Assembly: GCF_000153165.2 (NCBI RefSeq)
Contig: NC_014472.1
Location: 1,733,501 to 1,797,500, forward strand
Direction: 5' to 3'
DNA length: 64,000 nt
DNA from: Maribacter sp. HTCC2170
Lineage (GTDB): Bacteria > Bacteroidota > Bacteroidia > Flavobacteriales > Flavobacteriaceae
In this document: piece by piece, positions 25,832 to 33,822 of the stretch
Numbering within the stretch: position 1 is the stretch's first letter
Layout: every line of letters begins with the position of its first letter
Made by a program: the position numbers and the translations under genes
The notes under the pieces: generated by a model
Seen by the model: only the letters and a program-made list of their open reading frames with translations
Database searches by the model: none
Told to the model about the DNA's origin: nothing

Positions 25832-27274
25832 ATGCCAAATATAAAGAAGACGAAAATAGTTGCAACCTTAGGTCCTGCTACAAGCAAAAAGGAAGTGATT
25901 ATTGATATGATAAAGGCTGGTGTTGATGTCTTTAGAATTAATTTTTCACATGCTGATTATGAAGATGTTACCGCACGTGTAAAAATGATTCGTGAGGTTA
26001 ATGAAGAAATAGATTCCAATATCGCAATTTTAGGAGATTTACAAGGGCCTAAACTAAGAGTAGGTGTTATGTCGGGTGAGGTGGTTGTTACTCCCGGTGA
26101 TGAAATAGATTTTGTTACTGGCGAACCTTTTGAAGGCAATTCTGAACGGGTTTATATGAACTATGCAGCTTTCCCAAAAGATGTAAATCCAGGAGAGCGA
26201 ATATTATTGGATGATGGTAAGTTGATGTTCGAGGTAGTTTCAACCAATAAAAAAGATAAAGTAAGGGCAAAGGTAATTCAAGGTGGTCCACTTAAATCCA
26301 AAAAGGGGGTTAATTTGCCCAATACGAACATTTCTTTACCAGCACTTACAGAGAAAGATGTTAAAGATGCAAAATTTGCTATATCATTAGATGTAGATTG
26401 GATTGCACTTTCCTTTGTAAGGCATAGTCAGGATATAATCGACCTTCAAAATATTATTAAAGAGCACGCCGAACACAAGATTCCTATTATTGCGAAAATC
26501 GAGAAACCCGAAGCTGTAGAGAATATAGATAAGATTGTTTCTTATTGTGACGGACTAATGGTTGCTCGTGGAGATCTAGGAGTTGAGGTTCCTGCCCATG
26601 AAGTGCCCTTGATTCAGAAAAAATTAGTGCTGAGGGCAAAAAAAGCTAGAATTCCGGTAATTATCGCTACGCAAATGATGGAGACTATGATTACCAGTCT
26701 TACACCAACTCGTGCTGAGGTAAACGATGTTGCCAATTCTGTAATGGATGGTGCTGATGCTGTTATGCTTTCCGGGGAAACCTCTGTTGGAAATTACCCT
26801 GTTCAGGTAATTGAAAAAATGGCCAGTATTCTTGAAAGTGTAGAGAATTCAGATCTGATAACCGTTCCACAGGAGCCACCACATATTAGAACCAACAGAT
26901 ACATTACAAAGTCTGTGTGTTATCATGCGGCAACTATGGCAAATGAAATCAAGGCCAAAGCAATATCAACTTTGACCAATAGTGGTTATACAGCTTTTCA
27001 GATATCGGCTTGGAGACCAAGTGCTCATATTTTGGTATTTACATCCAACAAAAGAATTTTGACCCAATTGAATTTACTTTGGGGTGTAAAGGCCTTTTAT
27101 TACGACAAGTACGTTTCTACAGACGAAACTATTGAAGATGTAAATGGGATAGCCTGTAAAAAAGGATTTTTGGATGTCGGAGATATGCTTATCAGCCTTG
27201 CGGCCATGCCTATCAAGGACAAAGGTATGGTAAACACACTTAGGGTTACCGAGATAGAAACCTGTACCTTTTAA
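25832..27274 (+). CDS. pyk: Pyruvate kinase
   Basis: 480 residues from the ATG at 25832; a GTG at 25829 is also in frame but the ATG gives the usual MPNIKKTKIVATLGPAT. It converts PEP and ADP to pyruvate and ATP. Visible: the N-terminal RINFSH, the active-site signature IPIIAKIEKPEAVENID with the catalytic Lys, MVARGDLGVEVP, and ATQMMETMI. A C-terminal regulatory domain is present, somewhat divergent, so allosteric control may differ from E. coli PykF. Confidence 0.95.
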   Translation: MPNIKKTKIVATLGPATSKKEVIIDMIKAGVDVFRINFSHADYEDVTARVKMIREVNEEIDSNIAILGDLQGPKLRVGVMSGEVVVTPGDEIDFVTGEPFEGNSERVYMNYAAFPKDVNPGERILLDDGKLMFEVVSTNKKDKVRAKVIQGGPLKSKKGVNLPNTNISLPALTEKDVKDAKFAISLDVDWIALSFVRHSQDIIDLQNIIKEHAEHKIPIIAKIEKPEAVENIDKIVSYCDGLMVARGDLGVEVPAHEVPLIQKKLVLRAKKARIPVIIATQMMETMITSLTPTRAEVNDVANSVMDGADAVMLSGETSVGNYPVQVIEKMASILESVENSDLITVPQEPPHIRTNRYITKSVCYHAATMANEIKAKAISTLTNSGYTAFQISAWRPSAHILVFTSNKRILTQLNLLWGVKAFYYDKYVSTDETIEDVNGIACKKGFLDVGDMLISLAAMPIKDKGMVNTLRVTEIETCTF

Positions 27275-27358
27275 TACTGGTTTTTATAAAACGAGGTAAG
27301 GTTACAAGCTTTGAAAGGACTAATAGGTTCTAATGAACTTATTAAATTCTTCGGGCAT

Positions 27359-28207
27359 ATGAAATTCGAATTTCATGATATAAAAATGGGATCCATATTT
27401 GGATTTACAGATGATATCAAAAGATATGAAAATCGTTTTTCCATCAATTCAGGCAATATCAGTGTTTTATGGAACAGAAATTCTACTGTAACTGAAATCG
27501 AAGTAGATAATGTAATTGTTAGGTTGCGACCGAATCAATTGATTACTACCACATATCTCCAGCATATTTCATACGATAATTCAAAGCTTCCTTTAACAGC
27601 TTTTTTATTTAACAGGGAATTTTATTGTATATCAGACCATGATAGTGAAGTTTCCTGTAATGGCATATTGTTTTTTGGAACACAAGACCTGCCCATAATT
27701 ACCATTCCAAAAGAACAAGAACGTAAATTCAACACTTTATATGAGGTGTTTGAAGATGAATTTTCCACACCAGATAAAATTCAGGGCGACATGTTGCAAA
27801 TGCTATTGAAGCGTTTGATAATAATTTGTACCCGTTTGGCCAAAAATCAACTAATCGTAAAAGAACTGAATAATGAGCAATTGGACATAGTTCGCAAATT
27901 CAACGTATTGGTAGACACCCATTATAAGACCAAACGAAAGGTTAGTGATTATGCTGACTTGCTTTTCAAAAGCCCTAAGACACTTTCGAATCTTTTTGCA
28001 TTATATAATCAAAAGTCACCACAACAAATAATTCAAGAGCGACTAATGCTAGAGGCCAAAAGGTTATTGCATTTTACGGAAAAGCAGAATCAGGAAATAG
28101 CTTATGAATTAGGGTTTAATGACCCAGCACATTTTAGCCGTTTTTTTAAAAAAATGACCAGTAGTTCACCTTCCCAGTACCGAGAAATGACCCCAATATC
28201 TGCCTAA
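27359..28207 (+). CDS. AraC-family transcriptional regulator
   Basis: 282 residues from the ATG at 27359; an upstream TTG at 27311 would add 16 residues. The N-terminal ~150 residues form a cupin-like sensing domain (VIVRLRPNQLITTTYLQH). The C-terminus carries the double helix-turn-helix of AraC proteins: KRKVSDYADLLFKSPKTLSNLF, then QEIAYELGFNDPAHFSRFFKK with SPSQYRE. Such proteins often control nearby genes; the AhpD-like and cupredoxin-like genes just downstream on the same strand are the obvious candidates, though ~290 bases separate them. Confidence 0.88.
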   Translation: MKFEFHDIKMGSIFGFTDDIKRYENRFSINSGNISVLWNRNSTVTEIEVDNVIVRLRPNQLITTTYLQHISYDNSKLPLTAFLFNREFYCISDHDSEVSCNGILFFGTQDLPIITIPKEQERKFNTLYEVFEDEFSTPDKIQGDMLQMLLKRLIIICTRLAKNQLIVKELNNEQLDIVRKFNVLVDTHYKTKRKVSDYADLLFKSPKTLSNLFALYNQKSPQQIIQERLMLEAKRLLHFTEKQNQEIAYELGFNDPAHFSRFFKKMTSSSPSQYREMTPISA

Positions 28208-28500
28208 AGGGAAATTTCTACAAGCCTTCGGGCAATCTTTCATAACACCAACTTGATATTAGGCCACATCTTTGCCTTGTAATTTAAAAACAGAGGAAGA
28301 TGAACCTGAAACATATTTCCATATTCAATCTGATTGAGATATTCAGTGGGACTAAAAAAAAAGAACTGAACAATGTTGTACCAAAAACACATTGTGATCA
28401 AAGACAGCATCATGATTATTACTGCGATGTTGAAAAGCCCTACACCCAATAAAACTAAGTAAGATTTGAAAATGAATTAATAACATAAAAAGCAAATATT

Positions 28501-29049
28501 ATGAGCACATTTAATGTACCTAAAAGAGAAGAAGTAAGCACAAAGAACAAGTCCATTTTTGATAATCTTGAAAAAGCGGTGGGTTTTGTACCAAATCTTT
28601 ACGCTACCTATGCACATTCTGAGAACGCCTTGGAAAACTATCTGAATTTGAGCAATGCCAAGACATCGCTTTCAGCTAAGGAAAAGGAAGTGGTAAATCT
28701 AGCGGTGAGTGAAGTGAACAATTGCATCTATTGTTTGTCAGCCCATACAGCTATTGGGAAAATGAACGGGTTTAGCGATAATCAGATACTGGAGCTAAGA
28801 GCGGGGAGAGCATCATTTGACAAAAGGCTGAACGCATTGGCAAGTTTGGCAAAAAACATTACAGAAACAAGGGGGGCTACCAACAATGTCATTGTTCAAG
28901 ATTTTCTTAGTTCAGGTTGGACGAAAGAAAATCTTATTGATACAATTGTTTTGGTGGGAGATAAAACAATATCCAATTACCTGCATAAGACAACAAATGT
29001 GCCGGTAGATTTCCCAGTGGCCCAACCTTTGGATTTAATCGAAGCTTAA
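28501..29049 (+). CDS. AhpD-like carboxymuconolactone decarboxylase family protein
   Basis: 182 residues. The CMD/AhpD core motif SEVNNCIYCLSAH has the redox pair CxxC and the following His, as in alkylhydroperoxidase AhpD-type proteins that reduce peroxides through a thiol relay. The N-terminal FVPNLYATYAHSENALENYL is typical of the peroxidase-related subgroup. It is followed after 27 bases by a secreted cupredoxin-like gene, suggesting a small oxidative or redox response unit under the AraC regulator upstream. The substrate is unknown. Confidence 0.87.
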   Translation: MSTFNVPKREEVSTKNKSIFDNLEKAVGFVPNLYATYAHSENALENYLNLSNAKTSLSAKEKEVVNLAVSEVNNCIYCLSAHTAIGKMNGFSDNQILELRAGRASFDKRLNALASLAKNITETRGATNNVIVQDFLSSGWTKENLIDTIVLVGDKTISNYLHKTTNVPVDFPVAQPLDLIEA

Positions 29050-29076
29050 ATAATATAAATCTTAAAATAACAAACA

Positions 29077-29466
29077 ATGAAAAAAATAGCATTAGTATTA
29101 ATATTGGTGATTGGATTGGTAACAACTTCAAATGCCCAAGATGATGTGATGAAAAAAACGCCAAATGTCATTTCTTTGGAGCAGACCAAGGGGGAGTTCA
29201 CCCAAAAACAAATAACCGTTTCTGAAGGAACTTACGTTTTTGAAATTTTCAATAATGGAGTTGGTCATGATGTGGGATTTGTCCTTGTGCAAAAAGGGAA
29301 GGATATCAGTAAACCTGAAAATCACATTAAGGCAGCTTATGTAACAAAAGCCGTTGCAACTGGAAAGAAACAATCATCAAAGGCAACAGTTTTAAGCAAA
29401 GGGGAATATGTATATTTCTGTCCTTTAAATCCAACTTCTACAGATAATACGTTGGTCGTAAAATAG
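29077..29466 (+). CDS. Secreted cupredoxin-like protein, incomplete copper site
   Basis: 129 residues with a signal peptide (IALVLILVIGLVTTSNAQ). A Greek-key cupredoxin pattern is visible: FTQKQITVSEGTYVFEIFNNGVGHDVGF, then GEYVYFCPLNP. In a type-1 copper protein the Cys is followed a few residues later by a His ligand; here the sequence after it is PLNPTSTDNTLVVK with no His and no obvious Met. One His (GVGHDV) and the Cys remain, so normal type-1 copper binding is doubtful. It probably sits in the periplasm and shares a transcript with the AhpD-like gene. Confidence 0.8.
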   Translation: MKKIALVLILVIGLVTTSNAQDDVMKKTPNVISLEQTKGEFTQKQITVSEGTYVFEIFNNGVGHDVGFVLVQKGKDISKPENHIKAAYVTKAVATGKKQSSKATVLSKGEYVYFCPLNPTSTDNTLVVK

Positions 29467-29506
29467 CATTATGCCTAACTACAGATCAAATTTCAATTGA
29501 ATATAG

Positions 29507-29533
29507 ACCGAGTCTTCTTTAGGCTCGGTTTTT
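29507..29533 (+). terminator. Intrinsic terminator after the cupredoxin-like gene
   Basis: An 8-bp stem with one T-G wobble (29507-29514 with 29522-29529), a 7-base loop and a run of T; 40 bases beyond the stop at 29466. Confidence 0.75.
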
Positions 29534-29617
29534 CCCAAATTAGGGGCTTTGTGATAGGGTCTAATAAATAAGTAAAATCTTCATATTTTTTTAATCAATT
29601 TTTAAGAGAAAAAAACA

Positions 29618-30127
29618 GTGTTCTTATTGTTTAGGGTGGTAGTTTCGCAGCTTCTTAACCAATATATTGTGATTGTAGATTTTATTATAGCAATGTTGTG
29701 GAGTTTGTCTCCTTTTGGAGAGGCTAAAGTGGGTATTCCTTATGGAATGTATAATGGCCTTAATATCTACTGGGTATTCGCAGTTTGTTTTTTGTCCAAT
29801 CTACTTGTTTTTCCCTTGATGATATTCTTTTTGGAAAAGATAAATCGCCACTTCATAAAATGGAGTTTATACAAAAAAATTGCAATTTATGTAGCTCGAA
29901 GAGCGAAATTGGGTTCAGGGAATAAAATCCAAAAATTCGGATTTTTAGGGCTGGTATTCTTTGTCATGATTCCTTTGCCAGGTACAGGGGTATATGCAGG
30001 TAGTATTGCAACGTATTTGTTCAGGATAGAAAAGCAAAAAGCTTTTATTGCCAATGCTATTGGTATATTCTTCTCTTCTGTTATTATCTGGACAACGACT
30101 TTATTGTCCATGAAAAGTTTTGTGTAA
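29618..30127 (+). CDS. Small multidrug export protein (COG2426 type)
   Basis: 169 residues, start GTG at 29618. About four hydrophobic segments make it an inner-membrane protein. The family marks are SPFGEAKVGIPYGM near 30 and MIPLPGTGVYAGSIATYL near 110, the latter resembling a re-entrant PxPGTG loop of DedA-like proteins. The 'export' name is a family label; transport activity is not well shown for the group. It converges on dinB with 22 bases between stops. Confidence 0.8.
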   Translation: MFLLFRVVVSQLLNQYIVIVDFIIAMLWSLSPFGEAKVGIPYGMYNGLNIYWVFAVCFLSNLLVFPLMIFFLEKINRHFIKWSLYKKIAIYVARRAKLGSGNKIQKFGFLGLVFFVMIPLPGTGVYAGSIATYLFRIEKQKAFIANAIGIFFSSVIIWTTTLLSMKSFV

Positions 30128-30149
30128 GCGGTGTTTCCGTTTTTTTGAT

Positions 30150-31250
30150 CTAAAACTCAAACTTCAGCTGTACTGAAACAGATTCTTCCTTAGGCTCGGT
30201 TTTCTTTTTTTCAGTATTGAGGTTTGCCAAAGAAATGCCTAATAACCGTACTGAATTTTCCATTTTCTCTTGGTACAAAAGTTCTTTTGCGACCTCAAGA
30301 ATCAATGATTTGTTAGAGACGAAATACGGCAAGGTTTTGCTACGGGTCTGCAGGGTAAAATCGCTATATTTTATTTTTAGGGTAACGGTTTTTCCAGCGA
30401 TTTTGGTTTTAGACAATCGTCTTTCCAATTCATTGGCAATATGCTCCAACCGCTCCAACATAAATATCTCACTACTTAGATTTTCACTAAAAGTTCGCTC
30501 AGCGCCTACAGATTTGGGAACTCGATGTGGTTTAACAGCACCATTATGAATTCCCCTTACAACCTTGTGGTAATGTGAACCACTTTTCCCAAAATTTTCT
30601 ATTAAGAATTCCTCTGATTTTGTTTTAAGCTCTTTCCCGGTAAAAATTCCAAGTTTGTACATTTTTTCAGCCGTAACTTTGCCAACGCCAAAAAAACTCC
30701 GTATTTCCAGGTCTTCCAAAAATTGAAGAACTTCCTCAGGATTTACGGTTTTTTGACCATTGGGTTTGTTAAAGTCGCTGGCAACTTTTGCTACAAATTT
30801 GTTAACCGAAATACCGGCTGAAGCCTTTAACCCCACTTCGTCCTGAATTCGTTTTCGAATTTCTTGGGCTATCAAAGTGGCAGACGGATTTCCTTTTTTA
30901 TTGACCGTTACATCCAAATAGGCTTCATCTAATGAAAGAGGTTCGACAAGATCGGTATAGTCGAAAAAGATATTTCGTATCTGTTTGGAGATTTCTTTAT
31001 ACCGATTATAACGAGGTTTAACAAAGGTCAAATGTGGGCAATTTCTTTTGGCCATGACACCGCTCATAGCACTGCGGACACCAAACTTTCTGGCTTCGTA
31101 ATTGGCTGCAGAAACGACACCTCTAACTTCATTTCCACCAACAGCAAGAGGTTTTCCTTTAAGTTCAGGATTATCCATTTCTTCTACGGAAGCATAAAAG
31201 GCATCCATATCTACATGGATTATTTTTCGCAAAGGAAACTCTTCGGGCAT
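30150..31250 (-). CDS. dinB: DNA polymerase IV (Y-family translesion polymerase)
   Basis: 366 residues from the ATG at 31250; the upstream in-frame codon at 31256 is a TTG inside the -7 box. Catalytic acidic residues lie in HVDMDAFYASVE (Asp14) and SLDEAYLDV. GRVVSAANYEARKFGVRSAM-type finger residues, an HhH region (IRSFFGVGKVTAEKMYKLGI) and the little-finger domain follow. The C-terminal QLKFEF resembles a beta-clamp-binding motif. It copies damaged DNA with low fidelity. The -7 box lies 3 bases before the ATG, so its mRNA may be leaderless. Confidence 0.95.
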   Translation of the reverse strand: MPEEFPLRKIIHVDMDAFYASVEEMDNPELKGKPLAVGGNEVRGVVSAANYEARKFGVRSAMSGVMAKRNCPHLTFVKPRYNRYKEISKQIRNIFFDYTDLVEPLSLDEAYLDVTVNKKGNPSATLIAQEIRKRIQDEVGLKASAGISVNKFVAKVASDFNKPNGQKTVNPEEVLQFLEDLEIRSFFGVGKVTAEKMYKLGIFTGKELKTKSEEFLIENFGKSGSHYHKVVRGIHNGAVKPHRVPKSVGAERTFSENLSSEIFMLERLEHIANELERRLSKTKIAGKTVTLKIKYSDFTLQTRSKTLPYFVSNKSLILEVAKELLYQEKMENSVRLLGISLANLNTEKKKTEPKEESVSVQLKFEF

Positions 31251-31253
31251 AAA

Positions 31254-31261
31254 CAAATTTA
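31254..31261 (-). promoter_or_regulatory. Candidate -7 box of dinB, 3 nt from ATG
   Basis: TAAATTTG on the minus strand, then TTT, then the ATG. The same spacing is found at the addB-like gene. No well-placed TTTG lies upstream. Confidence 0.45.
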
Positions 31262-31278
31262 AACCTTATCTTAGTTTT

Positions 31279-31944
31279 ATGGAGACTAAATTGAAAACAG
31301 CTATAATATTGGGTGCTACAGGATTGACTGGTAGTTTGCTTTTACAACGGTTGTTGAAAGACAAGCGCTATGGTAAAATAAAGTTGTTTTCAAGGTCAAG
31401 TACAGGGAAAGAAAATGCAAAACTCGAGGAATTTATAGGAGATGTAATTGAGCTTGAAAACTTTAAAAATGATTTTGAAGCCGATGAGGTTTTTTGTTGT
31501 ATAGGAACCACCAAGGCAAAAACTCCTGACAAGGATATTTATAAAAAGATTGATTTTGGCATACCTGTACAAGCAGCAGAGCTTTGTAAGAAAAATGGAA
31601 TTGATACTTTGATTATCATTTCTGCTTTGGGAGCAAATTCAAAGAGCAAGTTGTTCTATAATAGGACCAAAGGGGAAATGGAAGATGCAGTTTTAAAAAT
31701 GCAAATACCAAAAACACATATTTTACAACCCTCATTGATAAGTGGCAAAAGAGAGGAAAAGAGAATAGGTGAGTTAGTTTTCAAACAATTGATGAAAGTG
31801 GCAAATCTGGTAATGGCTGGGCCTTTGAAAAAATTCAAATCAATCCATCCTCAGGACATTGCCAAAACCATGCTTTGGGTGGCAAATAACACCTACAATA
31901 GAATCAGGATTCCTTCAGATTTAATTCAAAAAATCAGTAAATAA
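31279..31944 (+). CDS. NAD(P)-binding atypical SDR oxidoreductase
   Basis: 221 residues. N-terminal Rossmann motif ILGATGLTGSLLLQRLL (about 11-27), then CCIGTTKAKTPDKD and a YNRTKGEME motif with Tyr and Lys at the expected catalytic spacing. This matches the NAD(P)H-binding/HTATIP2-like atypical SDR group; the substrate is unknown. It is divergent from dinB with only 28 bases between start codons, so promoters must overlap; TATCTTAG just before its ATG is one mismatch from a -7 box. Confidence 0.8.
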   Translation: METKLKTAIILGATGLTGSLLLQRLLKDKRYGKIKLFSRSSTGKENAKLEEFIGDVIELENFKNDFEADEVFCCIGTTKAKTPDKDIYKKIDFGIPVQAAELCKKNGIDTLIIISALGANSKSKLFYNRTKGEMEDAVLKMQIPKTHILQPSLISGKREEKRIGELVFKQLMKVANLVMAGPLKKFKSIHPQDIAKTMLWVANNTYNRIRIPSDLIQKISK

Positions 31945-31981
31945 GCGCCAATAAAACTAACTTGCGAGATATTTTTATATT

Positions 31982-31997
31982 ATATGTATAGACATAT
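31982..31997. promoter_or_regulatory. Candidate GntR/HutC-type operator of the mannoside operon
   Basis: A perfect inverted repeat ATATGT-ATAG-ACATAT. Its centre GTATAGAC fits the HutC-subfamily operator consensus GTnTAnAC. It covers the place where the -33 element should be relative to TAATTTTG at 32011. The operon encodes a GntR/UTRA regulator (40757-41494), a HutC-subfamily protein, so autoregulation by this site is likely. A second palindrome, ACATATATATGT (32000-32011), lies beside it. Confidence 0.6.
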
Positions 31998-32010
31998 GAA
32001 CATATATATG

Positions 32011-32018
32011 TAATTTTG
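32011..32018 (+). promoter_or_regulatory. Candidate -7 box of the mannoside operon
   Basis: TAATTTTG matches TAnnTTTG exactly, 25 bases before the first start codon of the operon at 32044. The expected -33 zone (about 31987-31994) lacks TTTG and is occupied by the palindromic operator. Confidence 0.55.
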
Positions 32019-32043
32019 TGATGATCATCGTAGAGTTGGTATT

Positions 32044-33813
32044 ATGCAACGAAAGACTTCACAAGATTTAATTCCCCTAAACAAGAAGAAGACTAATGAA
32101 TCATGTTATGACATTTACCCTTCCCATTCTTTAAAGAGCAGGACTATTAAAAGTGGATATGCTTCCTTGGCGAAAGAAACCTGTATCTATAAGACAGTTG
32201 TTCTTGACGGATATATTGGAGTAGACTGGAATGAAGTGCAAAGTGCTCTGGAGATTTCATTAGAAGAAATTGGGGTAACATCTACCTTTCTTGATATCAA
32301 AGATTTTTTGAAACCAAAAGATGGGATATCAACCTTGGTAGAACCTTTTTTAGGAGGTGAGGACCCTATTTTCGGTTTTAAAGCGAATATAGAACTCTCT
32401 GATTACTTTGATTCGGAGAAGTTGAAAAGCATCACTTTAGATGACAATGTTGACATCCAAATCATATATGGCACTGGGGCAAGTGTAGCAGGTATTGAGG
32501 GTCATTTGGTTTATTTTGATATTCCAAAAAATGAATTGCAGTTTCGTATGAGGGCGAATGAGGTTACCAACTTTGGTTTTAAATCTCCCAAAGCCCATAA
32601 ACAAATGTATAAGCATTTTTACTTTGTTGATTGGCCCGTATTGAACAATGTGAAGAAGAAATTACTGCCAAAAATTTCCATAATCGTAGATCAACAGAGA
32701 CCAGGAAATCCGGTTTGGATGAAAGGTGAAGATTTAAGAAATGGCCTTCATAGTATGTCGCAAAGCGCATTCAGGGTAAGACCCTGGTTTGAGCCAGGTG
32801 TTTGGGGAGGACAATGGATGAAAGAGCGTTTTAGGGATTTAAATCGGAACGTACCCAATTATGCTTGGTCGTTTGAAATGATAGTGCCTGAAAATGGATT
32901 ATTATTCGAAAGTGATGGGGCTTTGCTCGAGGTGTCTTTTGATATGTTGATGTTTCAGGAAAACGAAAATGTATTGGGTAAAGCAGCAGAACGATTTGAA
33001 GATGAGTTTCCTATCCGCTTTGATTTTTTGGATACTTTCGATGGCGGTAACCTGTCAGTACAGTGTCATCCAAAACCAGATTTTATCAAAGACCGATTTG
33101 GCGAAAATTTTACCCAAGATGAAACCTATTATATTCTTGATGCTGGTGATAATGCTGAAGTGTATTTAGGATTTCAGGAAAATATCAATCCAAACGAATT
33201 CAAAAAAGCCCTGGAACAGAGTTTCAAGACAAAGGAAGAGCTACAGGTAGAGAATTATGTGCAAAAGCTTCCTGCTAAAAAACATGATTTATTTCTTATT
33301 CCGCATGGAACAATCCATTGTTCTGGCATAAATAATCTAGTACTTGAGATTAGTGCGACCCCGTATATTTTCACATTTAAAATGTACGATTGGCAAAGAT
33401 TGGATTTAGACGGTAATCCTAGGCCATTGAATATTGATCGAGCTTTTGAAAATCTCAATTTTGAAAGAAAAGGACAAGTGGTTCAAGAAACTCTCATTTC
33501 AAAACCAAGAATTGTAGAATCAGGAATAGATTGGCAAAAGATTCATTTGCCAACACATCCTGATCACTTTTACGAGATTTATCGATATGAATTTGAAGAA
33601 GAAGTAAAGATCAACACGAATAATCAATGTCATGTCTTGATGTTGGTGGAGGGTGAATCATTGCAAGTGAAAATCAAGGGTTTCGAAAATCAGACCTTTC
33701 ATTTTGCCGAGACCTTTGCCATTCCTGCAGCTGCCAAAAATTATTCCTTGGTCAATAAAGGGAAAGCAAAGGCAAAGGTTGTAATCTCATTTGTTAAAGA
33801 TACAGCTTGTTAA
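32044..33813 (+). CDS. Class I mannose-6-phosphate isomerase with a ~250-residue N-terminal extension
   Basis: 589 residues, against ~320-390 for ordinary class I enzymes. The C-terminal part, from about 255, is a cupin isomerase: PGVWGGQWM, then SVQCHPKPDF, DETYYILDAG and PHGTIHCSGINNLVLEIS, giving the usual Gln/His/Glu/His zinc ligands. It interconverts mannose-6-P and fructose-6-P. The N-terminal part has YGTGASVAG, IPKNELQFRMRA and FYFVDWPVLN; I do not recognise its fold, though it looks like a degenerate kinase-like domain. First gene of the mannoside operon and 9 bases from GH92. Its start is the ATG closest to the predicted promoter. Confidence 0.82.
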   Translation: MQRKTSQDLIPLNKKKTNESCYDIYPSHSLKSRTIKSGYASLAKETCIYKTVVLDGYIGVDWNEVQSALEISLEEIGVTSTFLDIKDFLKPKDGISTLVEPFLGGEDPIFGFKANIELSDYFDSEKLKSITLDDNVDIQIIYGTGASVAGIEGHLVYFDIPKNELQFRMRANEVTNFGFKSPKAHKQMYKHFYFVDWPVLNNVKKKLLPKISIIVDQQRPGNPVWMKGEDLRNGLHSMSQSAFRVRPWFEPGVWGGQWMKERFRDLNRNVPNYAWSFEMIVPENGLLFESDGALLEVSFDMLMFQENENVLGKAAERFEDEFPIRFDFLDTFDGGNLSVQCHPKPDFIKDRFGENFTQDETYYILDAGDNAEVYLGFQENINPNEFKKALEQSFKTKEELQVENYVQKLPAKKHDLFLIPHGTIHCSGINNLVLEISATPYIFTFKMYDWQRLDLDGNPRPLNIDRAFENLNFERKGQVVQETLISKPRIVESGIDWQKIHLPTHPDHFYEIYRYEFEEEVKINTNNQCHVLMLVEGESLQVKIKGFENQTFHFAETFAIPAAAKNYSLVNKGKAKAKVVISFVKDTAC

Positions 33814-33822
33814 AAATCAAAT

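Noticed and set aside
28240-28449. 69-codon minus-strand ORF with a hydrophobic start between the AraC and AhpD-like genes
   Set aside because: Could encode a small membrane peptide, but there is no promoter, no recognisable family, and it lies in a spacer that may hold the AhpD-like gene's control region. Not strong enough to list.
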